DNA of 64,000 nt from Delphinus delphis (GCF_949987515.2 NC_082694.2:73406080-73470079); one strand, 5' to 3'. Shown: positions 46,613-58,280, counted from the stretch's first letter. The notes: a model not told the origin generated them from the sequence alone. Translations and numbers: made by a program.

Positions 46613-48974
46613 AGAAAATTTTAAAAGAAAACATGGGACCACTAGTTAGTGGAAATAAAGAGGGATTTCAAAGTCATGTTCTTATGTTACTTATGATGCC
46701 AACCTGGTGCTATGATGTAAAGAGTCTTCTAAGCACTTCTGCTAACTAGGAGGGGTGTCTGAGGGAGGGGAGGTGGGATGAGGATGTGATGTTCAAACAT
46801 TGAGTTAACAGTGAGTGCATGGAGTCCTGAGTGTTGGCTTATGGAACTGAACTCTTACAAAGTGGCACCAAAGTGACTGAAAAGAGAGAATAGTTATTTC
46901 TGGTTGCTTGAACCTCCAGGAAGGTTGATTGGAGAATTTAGAACAGTGGGCTACCTTCTTTAACCCTGACTTAAATCAGACTGTGACCTCAATTCTTGTC
47001 TGAAACTTAGCTTCTCAGCTTCTCCCCCGAAAAGAGCCCTGGCTTGTTTCTGACCTCACTAAATATTATAAATCACATATGTATTTCTCCACTAAAATGT
47101 CATGATGTTCAACTGGAACAGGCTGCTTATATATGTTGCTCTTTTCAGAAGAAAGAACAAAAAGGGCCCATGCTCTGTTTTTCTTTTCCTGTCAGAATAG
47201 GTTCATTGTGAAGAACAGAGCAGCAGCTGGACCACACCTGCCCCAGCCCAGTGGGAAGTTCTGGCTCCTCCTTGCCTTTCTGCCAACAGGGCCCACCCCC
47301 CTCACTGTGTTCCCAGGTTTGGGGCAACTTACAAAGCAATGTGCCCCTCTCTGTCTTCTGAGAATCTTGGGAATACAATTTTATTTCCAGAAGAGCAAGA
47401 TGAGACTAAGTAGTACATTTTCGTAGGGCTCCTGCTTTATCTGTGGTTGTAATTATTAGCTTTCTTAAACTCCCTTTCTTTATCGAAAAGTTGACAGCAA
47501 TCCAGTTTTACAAATATTCTATGCGATAGCCATTTGAAATGAACTCTTTGAATCGATTTCTAAAATTAAAAAAAAAAAATTGTCTTTGCTTGTTGCCATA
47601 AATTTAAATAATGTTTAAGCATCATTCTTCCACTCAAGGTGACATCAGTGATAAACCTGGGATGGGTGCTCTGTAAATATTAATAACATATCAAAATGTG
47701 TAATTTGTCAGTCAATATTGTTACAAAATTGGCCTGAATAATGGAATATAAGGCATCAGTGACCATCAGAACAAACTCAAAATGTGCTCAGATTGATTAA
47801 AAGAATTGGAGAAAATTGTTAATATACAACTGCTTTTTAAATGTCTTTGCATTCTTTGGTTGAAAGATCTCTGCTGGCATCTCAGCTCTACATTTTAAAG
47901 TCATTAAAAGTGCCTCACTTTCTAGGAAAAATGTAATTTGATAATGTTTTAATTTTTATAGCTAACACACATTACATTTATAACTAGGAAATAATACACA
48001 TTAAAATAATAATGGCCCAGGAATTTTGCCTTTAAAAAAAAGGTGAAATTACAAAATGAAACTGTAAGCAATGCAAAATCTAACCCTCCGTTCAAAATAC
48101 ATAGACATGATGTACAAAGTATGTTTTACAATTTGAAATAGATATATAGATAAATGTCTGTACTCAAAGTCATGAGCACAATTTATGAGTAACACAAAGA
48201 GAAAAACCCAGAGTCAAAGGACCTATGGAAAGTCTGGACTACATATAAATGATCTGGTCCAACTTTCAATGCCAACTGAGCGACAGATGCCAAATGTATC
48301 TCACACTTGGAAGGAAACAAGAACCCAGTTTCCTATGTGTAAATAGGGATTAAATCTTGCACCTTTCCAGTATGCTGTGACTAAAAGGGTACCATCCCTC
48401 TAGGGTGCTGACTCTAGTCACATTGTCATTTCTATAAAGGATGATCAGAATAACAGCAAATTTCTCATCACCAATAATATCTATTAGAAGATAAGGATGC
48501 AATAGCTCCAAAGGGTTGAAGGAATAACTGTCTATAGACATTTAAATTAGTAGTCAAGGTTGAGGACTGTATAAAGACATTATCAAGCTTAGAAAAATTA
48601 AGATGCACTAAATAGAGACTAAAATGGAAAAAAAATAACTTCAAATTTAATAAATAAAATACAAAAATATTTATAAAGTAAATTGATAAATTTATTGGAA
48701 ATCTCATTGCAAATTAATCATACATTATGATAACAGCATGAATTATTTTACTTTAAAGTGAGCCAGAATGGAAATTTTGATAATAATGCATGGAAGATGG
48801 GGAAGAGGATAGTTAGAATGAGAGAAGTTAAAAGATTCTAAAGCCTTATCCTTGGAGGAAGATAAAACACTGATCACATTTAGAAAATGTGTTAAAGATA
48901 TGAAACATATGTTAGAATTTTTAAAAACAAACAAGAATAAATACAATATTTAATTCTGATGTGGTAGAAGAATA
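46613..48974. other. Gene-free DNA
   Basis: About 2.4 kb without gene or recognisable repeat. Two overlapping opposite-strand frames at 47,133-47,426 and 47,145-47,378 look like chance. A repeat-free AT-rich block at 47,800-48,060 is noted in the findings. Confidence 0.5.
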
Positions 48975-48989
48975 AAGAAGTACTTTTTA

Positions 48990-49316
48990 TTAATTAATTA
49001 ATTAATTTATTTATTTTGGCTGCGTTAGGTCTTCATTGCTGTGAGTGGGCTTTCTCTAGTTGTGGCGAGCAGGGGCTACTCTTCATTGCGGTGCACGGGC
49101 CTCTCATTGTGGTGGCTTCTCTTGTTGCAGAGCACGGGCTCTAGGCACGCAGGCTTCAGTAGTTGTGGCTCACAGGCTCTAGAGCACAGGCTCAGAAGTT
49201 GTGGTGCATGGGCTTAGTTGCTCAGCTGCATGTGGGATCTTCCCAGAACAGGGCTAGAACCCGTGTTCCCTGCATTGGCAGGTGGATTCTTAACCACTTC
49301 ACCACCAGGGAAGCCC
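48990..49316 (-). mobile_element. Long-form CHR-family SINE
   Basis: About 327 bp, longer than the young ~200-bp copies. The plus strand shows a (TTAA)n tail, 'ttttggctgcgttaggtctt', 'agcaggggctactcttcatt', 'tagttgctcagctgcatgtg' and 'accaccagggaagccc'. Perfect 15-bp target-site duplication 'aagaagtacttttta' (48,975-48,989 and 49,317-49,331). More CpG decay than the short copies, so older. Confidence 0.95.
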
Positions 49317-49331
49317 AAGAAGTACTTTTTA

Positions 49332-49604
49332 AAACATCATTTTAAAGGATGTCAGCACTGAACAGCCGTGCCAACCTTGGATGATTTACTCAAACTTCTG
49401 CGTGTGAGACAAGTGATCTTCTGGCTCATTGGCGCCTTTGAATTTTAGGTGTTCTCTGTTGTAGACAATTATCTTTTACTTAACTAATACAGAATTTGGT
49501 TAACAGAAGTGGGATCCTGTCACAACAAAACTGTAATAAATGACATTGGCTTAATGTTGAGGCAACAGATAAGCAGGGCACAAACTGCAGGCTAAAGAGT
49601 GGTA
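49332..49604. other. Gene-free DNA
   Basis: Nothing recognisable. Confidence 0.5.
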
Positions 49605-50145
49605 ACTATTTACTAGTCAGAGTTCAGCCTTTGACCAGAGAAACAGATACAGTAGAATCCCTCTAGTTATCAATATCTGTCATCCACTTATCAACCAATC
49701 TGTCATCTATAATTTATCATCTATCTATCTGTCATCCATCTATCAATTATCTATATCATCTATCTATCTATCTATCTATCATCATCATCATCATCACCGT
49801 CACCTGTGTTAACTGTCTTCATGGCTTACATGACTGTGAGGGCTTGCTAGGCAAGTCTGAAATCCATACGGCAGGCCATCAAGAAGGACAGGCTGGAACT
49901 CTTAGGCATGGGCTAAAACTAGTGTCCACAGGAGGAATTTCTTCTTCAGGGAAACCTCAGCTCTACTTTTAAGTTTTTTCAACTGACTGAATCAGGCCAA
50001 CTCAGATTTATTTTAAAGTGAGCTAATAATGAACTTTAATCATATCTACAAAACACCTCCCCGGCAGTACCGATATTGGTATGTGACTGAATAACTGGGA
50101 GCTGTAGTCCAGCCAGGTTGCCACCTCAGAGACCATCACAGTAAC
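49605..50145. mobile_element. Unassigned ancient interspersed repeat with tetranucleotide core
   Basis: The arrangement 'accagagaaacagatacag', then a simple repeat, then 'ggcttacatgactgtgaggg' and 'agccaggttgccacctcag', recalls a common mammalian repeat that typically has simple sequence near its start. I cannot name the family with confidence. Confidence 0.4.
49723..49796. repeat. Compound (TATC)n / (ATC)n microsatellite
   Basis: Imperfect ATCT repeats from about 49,723, a purer (TATC)6 run at 49,757-49,780, then (ATC)5 to 49,796. Likely length-polymorphic. Confidence 0.95.
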
Positions 50146-50589
50146 CTTTGCTATGCTGGCAAGAACATGCAAAACTCATGCCTGTAATGATTTAGAAAAC
50201 GTCATTGACCCATTGAACCTTCAACATTATTAAAACTTTTCAGAAAAACTCAAAATATGGATGTTAACTATCTTATTCTTGGCAATTTTAGGAAACTTTT
50301 ATGAGAAAGATAAACTCAACTTATACTTAGTTTGCAAGCAGAGATGGAAATGAATAAACCCTACAAAGGGATACTTTCTCTGCCTGAGAACTGTCTCTAA
50401 TTCATTTGGGGATTCAAGAGTTAAAATCCAAAACTAAAGCAGTGATAAGAGATATCATCTTATCTAAGTTTAATGGAGAAGTTCACATATTACTTAGGAA
50501 CCCTGGAATTGGAACCCTAGTAAATAGATGTAGTTTTTAGGTGGGGTTTTGTATTGTTTTTCTTAGGGAAGAAGTGAGCTCGTCTCACT
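50146..50589. other. Gene-free DNA
   Basis: Nothing recognisable. Confidence 0.5.
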
Positions 50590-51120
50590 TTGGGAATAAG
50601 GGTTCATTTGAAAATTCTGATCTCCAGATAGGTGAATTGTGACAACGCCGTGGTTTGTTACACCAAAGCCAATATCTCTTCCTTTCCATGGCATTAGGAT
50701 TTCAGCTGTGCGCACTGGCACGCAGCTGAGAACTGTATTTCGCAAACTCCCCTGCAGATAACCAAAGCCACATAACTAAATTTTGTCCAATGCAAAAATC
50801 AAAGCAAGTGCTGTGGGTGACAAAGTCATGTCCTTAAGAAGAAGAGATAGGTCCTCCCCTTACAGTTTCTACCTTCTTACCAGCTATGTGCTCTTATGAT
50901 GGTAGGAACTGGATGGGTCATCATGAACTGTGAGATGGAGGTTTTAAGGACTATAGATAAGCAAGAAAGAAATAGCTTGGATCTCTTACAATACAAGGAT
51001 ATGGTACCAGCCTTGTCCTACCAATCTAGACTTTTATATTAGAGATAATTAAATATCTATCTTGTTTGAGCCACAAGATTTTAGTGCCAACTTGCTGTAA
51101 CACCTTAACCTCTATCCTAA
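50590..51120 (+). mobile_element. Possible ancient LTR-like repeat
   Basis: 'cagctgagaactgtatttcg', 'aaagccacataactaaattt', 'ttgtttgagccacaagattt' and a terminal 'ctatcctaattaatg' resemble a mammalian repeat that ends in a 'gtttaagccac...ctaactgatac' motif. Family not identified. Confidence 0.35.
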
Positions 51121-51164
51121 TTAATGTGTACCATAGATTAGAATTATTACAGAATTTATAATAT

Positions 51165-51910
51165 TTAAAAATAACTGAAAAAGATATCCCACTCTGTGTA
51201 AAAATGTAAAAATATGAACAGGCAATTCACAAAAAAGGAAATCTAAATAGCAATGGCACATATGGAAAGGCATTCAACATCTCTAATAACAAGGATTATA
51301 AATTAAAACAACAGTGATGGTTTTTCAGTCGTCAAGTTTTCAATCAATAAAATTTTTGTCAATTGCAAGTGTTAGGAATGGAAATTGGTACTTTCACATA
51401 TTGTTTTGGGGACTGTAAATTGTTGCAACCATTTTGGAAAGTAATTATGTACTCTCTAATAACATTAAAAATGCACATGTTCCATGTCTCAGTAATTTCC
51501 ATTTTTGGATAAGTGCATCCCTTACTGCATGGTTTAGAGTAGCAAAAACTCATAAACAAATCTGGAAATAACTTAAATACACATTCAGTATGAACAGATA
51601 AACACAATGTGGTCTCTGCATAGTGTAGAACAGACTGAAACTCACACACACATAGAGAAATTATGATACTGAGAGGTAAAAGCAAGCTCAGATGGATAAA
51701 TGAGTAGGGCACTACACCACTTACTGAAAATGTTTAAGCACATACACAAAATATGCCATATTATGTGTATAATAAAGGCTAGAATGCTCATTTTAAATCT
51801 ATGATACCTGTTAACTCTAAGAAAGAGCATACGGAATGGAACTGGCTGTGAATGGAAAAAGGAAACTATCCCTTAGATGTTTTTGAAATTAAAGACATGA
51901 CAATACTTTT
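51165..51910 (+). mobile_element. Old L1M LINE, ORF2 end
   Basis: Forward L1 ORF2 C-terminal landmarks: 'gaacaggcaattcacaaaaa', 'ggaaaggcattcaacatctc', 'aaatggaaattggtac'-like spacing, 'attttggaaagtaattatg' and 'aaacacaatgtggtctctgc'. No frame survives. Confidence 0.7.
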
Positions 51911-53284
51911 TTTAAAATGATGAAGTGTAAACAGTCACCAATTCGGAGGGTTGGAAACATGAGTGTTTGTTATAGGGTATTTGTAGTATTATGACATTTT
52001 TTCTTAAAAAAATAGCACTGAAAAATTGATAAATATTATAAGGCCCATTCCATTATAAGAGGCTTCTTCATTTTATTTTGGCAAAATAGATATTACTTTG
52101 ATTAACGTGAAATTTAAAAGCATTATTCTGTGAGATTTATATATATTTAGTTAACATTTTCTAGAACCAAGTTATTCAAAGTTATAAATACCCATATATT
52201 CTAGTTTTTGCTTCCATGCCTAAGAGAGACCTAAATTTCAACATTTTGAAATGAACAGCTCAGTTACTGATTGATTTTTTTTTTTTTTTGGGTAGCCAGG
52301 AAATTCCAAACCATTTTTCATATTCTTTATCTTTTTCCCACTGGAGATGCTAAAGTTACTTTTAAAATTTGATTCTCTCCAGAAGTGATAACGGCGCCCT
52401 TCTCTAACTACCCAATATCACAAGACACAGTGATCCACTGAAAGGATTTTGCACGTAGAGAGTTATCAAAATTTTATTTCGTGTAAGAAGTGCCTCCAGA
52501 GCAATTAATTTCAAAGTGTTGATTAAAGATACCCTGGGTGGCAAGTGTGACTGTGGGATAGTAAAGGATGTTTGGGGTTGAGTCTTTGCATATGCGATGT
52601 TTACATTTCCTTTAGGGAACCGAAGTAGAGACCCAAGAAATAATTGGAGCACAAAGTAGCACTTAGCACTAAACTCCAGTGAGCATTCAAAGAGAGGGAT
52701 CAAATAGCGAGGACCTCAGAAAGGATTAGAGAATTGAGCTGGAGAGGCAGCAGGACAGAACTTTCCAAAGACAAGAAAATTATCCATTATATTAAGGAGG
52801 ATCAGAAGAGAAGCCAAGCAGGTAAGAGACACAGGATGCATGCTGAAAGGCAATGGAGGTCAAGTTTGTCTATGTAAGGTTGGCTCAGGTTATGCAAGGT
52901 CATGACAGCCAGGTTAAAACTAGAGTTCAGCTGAAGATCGAAAGCCCTGGAATTCTCTGTGTTTGGGCATAAAGATAGTCACACTTGGGGCTTGGGAGCC
53001 AAATTGAAAGCCTTCAGTTATTGGATAGTGATTATTTTCTATATGTTGGTCTTAGAACTGGAAACTTTGGGCTGAATGATAAGTTTAGGAATTGCAACCA
53101 ACAGCCATGAAAGTCTAGCATGTCAGAATTCCTCAATAAGAGATGGTGTCAAAGAAGAGTCAGTAATGTCCATTGCCACTTTGAATGTCAATTCAGCATC
53201 TTTCTTCTCTTTCTGTGATGACGGACCTGGTTAAAGAGGAAAAGTTATACATGTGGAGCCCCTACTACCTACAGACATGAGCAT
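51911..53284. other. Gene-free DNA
   Basis: No gene. A T run is at 52,274-52,290. A minus-strand 99-codon frame at 52,404-52,703 has no recognisable features. Confidence 0.5.
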
Positions 53285-53475
53285 GCGCCATCTGACTACT
53301 CCTCACAACTCCACAAGCCAGCATTGCCATTGCTGTATAACAGGTGAAGCTGAGGCAGAGAGAATTTAAGCCATTTCCCAGGGTCACACAGTGAAGACAT
53401 GTTCAAGCCTGGATCAAAACTCAGGCTTTGGGGGGAGCTTTGACTTCTGTGTTCTTTCACTTGCCACTGCCTTCC
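53285..53475 (-). mobile_element. MIR SINE relic
   Basis: Plus strand: 'aacaggtgaagctgaggcag', 'agagaatttaagccatttcc', 'cagggtcacacagtgaagac' and 'ttcaagcctggatcaaaact', the reverse complement of the MIR core and 5' half. Confidence 0.8.
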
Positions 53476-54694
53476 GAAGAGCCAGGACTGTATGAGATAG
53501 CACAGCTAACGTAGGATTCCAGCCACAAATTCTGGCTTCCAGCTCCTTGCATTAGCCACTTGAAAGCCTGCTCCACTCTTTCTGTGAAGGAAGCCTCAAG
53601 ACAGCGATTTAGAAGATGAAATGCGCAGTATTGGGGGGGGGGGCGAGCACAAATTGACCAAAGACAAGCATGGCTGTATCTGGAAATAGATGCGCTGCTT
53701 CACTGCCTCCTGACTCCGTGTGGATAGTTCCCTGGGAACACACAGGGAACTGTTACATGCAGTACTCAGATTATCAGCAAGTGCTGGGTGCAGCTCTATG
53801 CTGGGTGTCTCTCTGAGTTGCTGAGGCAAGAGATAAGCTTGAGGCTCACTCAGTTGTGAAATTGGTTGAAGGGGAGAAAACAAATACCATCCCCACCCCA
53901 TACTCACATACCTACTCAATGCCAACCATCTTCAGTGGGAAAAAGCAATTCTCTTGATATGGAAATTAACCATTTTGTTACTGCTGCCTGCTTCGCCCTG
54001 TGTTTGAGAAATGCTTAAATAACTTTTGGGGGGATCAAGGTAGTTCTAAGAGCAAATGCTTAATGGAGAGACAAAGTACATAGAAAGAAATTAAAGATTA
54101 TAGTTGAGAATCCAAATAAAGTGTGTAGTTTGTAGTAATGCACTAAAGTTTATTTCATAGCTTTGACAAATGTACCATGGTTGTTGTGTAAGATGTTAGC
54201 ATTAAAAACAATAACTGAGGCCATTTGGACAAATGCAATATTCCTTTTCTGAGTTAGACTTTTTATAGATTTCAGCGTCTTGGAACTCATGTTTGAAAAA
54301 AGTGCTCTTTATAAACGGGAAGGGCTAAAGCTTGGGTTAGAACTGATGCACTGTTTAATCCAGGAAGTCACCCCAAAATTCTGCTTCCTTAACATAAGAG
54401 TCTTATGCAACAGGAAACTATTGTGCTACCAGAGTACAGAACAACCAGTTCAGTGTACTGATGCATCTACCACTTCATGAATCTACCTAGGCCTTTGGCA
54501 TTGTACGAATGACCTTAATTCTCAGGGAAAAAAACATATATGTACCCTTATTTTAAAATGTTCTTAGCCTTTCTTGAATAAGGTCACTATTCACAGCTTT
54601 ATACTAATTTCCAGGAGTTACTCTGCATATTACTTTCTAGATAATTGACTTTTTCTGTGTTAGAATTAATATTTAGAGTCTGATTCTCTGCTTT
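53476..54694. other. Gene-free DNA
   Basis: No gene. An 11-base G run lies at 53,632-53,642. A minus-strand 109-codon frame at 53,596-53,925 begins across it and has no recognisable domain. Confidence 0.5.
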
Positions 54695-55258
54695 TAATAG
54701 GATTACCATATGACCCAGCAATCCCACTACTGGGCATATACCCAGAGAAAACCATAATCCAAAAAGACACATGCACCCCAATGTTCACTGCAGCTCTATT
54801 TACAATAGCCAGGTCATGGAAGCAACCTAAATGCCCATCAAAAGATGAATGGATAAAGAAGATGTGGAACATACATACAATGGAATATTACTCAGCCATG
54901 AAAAGGAACAAAATTGGGCCATTTGTAGAGATGTGGATGGATCTAGAGACTGTCATACAAAGTAAGTCAGAAAGAGAATATCATATATCATAATATCATA
55001 TAATTAGTATCATAATATCATATATTAACGCATATATGTGGAACCTAGAAAAATGGTACAGATGAACTGGTTTGCAGGGCAGAAATTGAGACAGATGTAG
55101 AGAACAAACGTATGGACACTAAGGGGGGAAAGTGGCGGTGGGGGGGGTGGGGGGATGAAGTGGGAGATTGGGATTGACATGTATACACTAACATGTATTA
55201 AATTGATAACTAATAAGAACCTGCTGTATAAAAAAACAAAATTCAAAAAAAAAGATTT
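54695..55258 (+). mobile_element. L1 LINE 3' fragment
   Basis: A 5'-truncated L1 carrying only the end of ORF2 (AALFTIARSWKQPKCP; YTMEYYSAMKRNK) and the 3' UTR, ending in A-rich sequence at 55,247-55,256. The 3' UTR has a G-rich tract at 55,122-55,155. A local duplication of 'atcataatatcatat' lies at 54,977-55,027. A candidate target duplication 'atttagagt' is at 54,671-54,679 and near 55,254-55,262, with ~15-20 bp of unexplained sequence between the left copy and the L1. Confidence 0.93.
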
Positions 55259-55626
55259 AGAGTTTAAGAAGGAAGATGAGATAGTAAAGAAAATGAAGTA
55301 ACTCTGGACTTAGGAGGCCTTTGGGGGCATATCTAAGTACCTTTGTTTCCTCAAACAGTTGGCATTAGAAAGAGGACCATAGTGTGACGATAGATTTTAG
55401 TTTGCCTGGAACAGCCTGATTTCTACCCATTATCCCAGCACTACCTTTCATCCTCAGAAGTGTTCCACTTAGGATGATTATATTGTCACCTAATTACAGA
55501 CTGAGTGACAGCACTTCTTCACATTGCAGTGTGGAAACAGTGAGCCAGGATTAAATATTTTACATAAAAACAAACAGGATTAAAAGATTTATATGAGGCC
55601 ACCCATATATCTCCATATTCAAGCCA
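55259..55626. other. Gene-free DNA flanking the minisatellite
   Basis: No gene and no repeat-unit sequence. The minisatellite begins abruptly at 55,627. Confidence 0.55.
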
Positions 55627-57013
55627 GGTCCTAGAATCATCTCTGTAGCTGGTTAGGTCTCTCAACAGTATATGAGGACAGGGGATAGATATCAGCTTAG
55701 GTCCTAGAATCATCTCTGTGGTTGGTTAGGTCTCTCAACAGTATATGAGGATAGGGGATAGATATCAGCTTAGGTCCTAGAATCATCTCTGTGGTTGGTT
55801 AGGTCTCTCAACAGTATATGAGGATAGGGGATAGATATCAGCTTAGGTCCTAGAATCATCGCTGTAGTTGGTTAGGTCTCTCAACAGTATATGAGGACAG
55901 GGGATAGATATCAGCTTAGGTCCTAGAATCATCTCTGTAGCTGGTTAGGTCTCTCAACAGTATATGAGGATAGGGGATAGATATCAGCTTAGGTCCTAGA
56001 ATCATCGCTGTAGTTGGTTAGGTCTCTCAACAGTATATGAGGACAGGGGATAGATATCAGCTTAGGTCCTAGAATCATCTCTGTAGCTGGTTAGGTCTCT
56101 CAACAGTATATGAGGATAGGGGATAGATATCAGCTTAGGTCCTAGAATCATCTCTGTGGCTGGTTAGGTCTCTCAACAGTATATGAGGACAGGGGATAGA
56201 TATCAGCTTAGGTCCTAGAATCATCTCTGTGGTTGGTTAGGTCTCTCAACAGTATATGAGGATAGGGGATAGATATCAGCTTAGGTCCTAGAATCATCTC
56301 TGTGGTTGGTTAGGTCTCTCAACAGTATATGAGGATAGGGGATAGATATCAGCTTAGGTCCTAGAATCATCTCTGTGGTTGGTTAGGTCTCTCAACAGTA
56401 TATGAGGATAGGGGATAGATATCAGCTTAGGTCCTAGAATCATCGCTGTAGTTGGTTAGGTCTCTCAACAGTATATGAGGACAGGGGATAGATATCAGCT
56501 TAGGTCCTAGAATCATCTCTGTAGCTGGTTAGGTCTCTCAACAGTATATGAGGATAGGGGATAGATATCAGCTTAGGTCCTAGAATCATCTCTGTGGCTG
56601 GTTAGGTCTCTCAACAGTATATGAGGACAGGGGATAGATATCAGCTTAGGTCCTAGAATCATCTCTGTGGTTGGTTAGGTCTCTCAACAGTATATGAGGA
56701 TAGGGGATAGATATCAGCTTAGGTCCTAGAATCATCTCTGTGGTTGGTTAGGTCTCTCAACAGTATATGAGGATAGGGGATAGATATCAGCTTAGGTCCT
56801 AGAATCATCGCTGTAGTTGGTTAGGTCTCTCAACAGTATATGAGGACAGGGGATAGATATCAGCTTAGGTCCTAGAATCATCTCTGTAGCTGGTTAGGTC
56901 TCTCAACAGTATATGAGGATAGGGGATAGATATCAGCTTAGGTCCTAGAATCATCGCTGTAGTTGGTTAGGTCTCTCAACAGTATATGAGGACAGGGGAT
57001 AGATATCAGCTTT
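55627..57013. repeat. 73-bp minisatellite, 19 tandem copies
   Basis: Units start with 'ggtcctagaatcatc' every 73 bp from 55,627 to 56,941 with no insertion or deletion, 19 copies in all (1,387 bp). Copies differ, as far as I can see, at only four positions of the unit: 16 (T/G), 21 (A/G), 23 (C/T) and 53 (C/T), giving five variant types. Each unit contains a GATATC site and a 'tatatgagga' phrase. The period is not a multiple of three, so no frame stays open. No part of the unit resembles the flanks or any transposon here. Likely a polymorphic VNTR. Confidence 0.99.
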
Positions 57014-58198
57014 TAGGGGGACAGTTTGTGAAGACCCAAGCATGAGCTGTTCATCTCGGCTTGAAGAACCTTCGACCGAGAAATGCGGAGGGCCCTGAAT
57101 CAAACCTGGAGGTGCTCTTCCTGCGATTTGTAGCATCATGGGGGCTTTTGAATTGGTGGCGTTGTAGAAGCACCCAAATTAAAAGCACTTGCCAAATGCT
57201 AACTTACACTTGGCACTTATAAACAATTTGAATAATATAAATTATATTAAACTTACAAGCGACTTTATCACATGGGAGTAGGGAGAACTAGCCATTCGTA
57301 ATAGAGGATTAATTGAGAATTGCTCCCTCAAAAGCAGCTGCGTTTGCAGCTAAAGCTCACCTCCTCCCCTTCGTTCTCCTGCTCTGCCGCAGGTGATAGG
57401 AGTTGAAGATCATAATGCGCTGTAAATGTTCACAGACACAAAGCAGTCTAGTTCTGGGGCTGGATGGGTTCCAGTTCTTATGAACCTTCCACAGAAAAGC
57501 TGCAGAATTAAATATGACAAAGTTCCTCTATATACGGCTGCTGTGCAGAGGGCCCCTCGCAGCTGACCTTTAGATGAACTTAATTACAATCAGCGAGAGA
57601 AAAACATTAGGCCTTTCGTACAACATAATGGAGTTTCTCTAATTTGTTTACCAGCAGTACCCAGCAAGGGCCTTCTCCCCACAGAAGGCTTTGGTGTGCA
57701 GAAATGAATCCAGGCAACCACATATTACAGAGTCTGGCAGATTAAGCTGTGAGGTGTGCATATTACAAAGGGATCCAGAGTCCTGGAAGACAAATCTCTC
57801 TTGCAGTCGGCTGTCACTTCGGGGGTTATTGTCCAACCGGATGTTATGAATTCATTCAGTGCTACGTACAAAAATATTTAAATCATCAGTAGCAACAGGA
57901 AACAAAAGTTTATGGCTACTGAGGTCTTGAAGGAATTTTGAGTGTCTGATAAGTAATTTTCAGGCTCACAGAATCAACATTTCATACCTTACATCTTATA
58001 AGGATTTTTTTGTCTTTTTAAACTAGGAGAAAAGAGTATCATTTTTTTTCAGTTTAATATCTACTGCTATGTACTGGTGTAAAATCGAATTCTAACATAA
58101 TTTAAATGTACATTGGTAGATGCCAGTGACTGGAAATTCTAACATTATTTCTAAAATGCGTAGACCCTATTTCCCCATTTTTCTCTTTTAAGGTCAAG
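57014..58198. other. Gene-free single-copy DNA
   Basis: No gene or recognisable transposon. The block 57,290-57,850 has balanced composition and homeodomain-like TAATTA sites and is noted in the findings. Confidence 0.55.
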
Positions 58199-58280
58199 TC
58201 ACACACACGAGCACACACACACACACACACGCATACACACACACACACATGCACACGCATACACACGCACACACACACTG
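58199..58280. repeat. Compound (CA)n microsatellite
   Basis: About 80 bp of CA repeats broken by GAG, GCAT and TGCA interruptions. It produces a Cys/Val-rich spurious frame on the minus strand. Confidence 0.97.

Noticed and set aside
55627..57013. Regular 73-bp repetition might suggest a CRISPR array
   Set aside because: Copies are contiguous with no unique spacers, and the setting is a mammalian genome. It is a tandem minisatellite.
55627..57013. Telomere-like 'ggttagg' phrase in each unit
   Set aside because: It occurs once per 73 bp in a non-telomeric context and is not a TTAGGG array.
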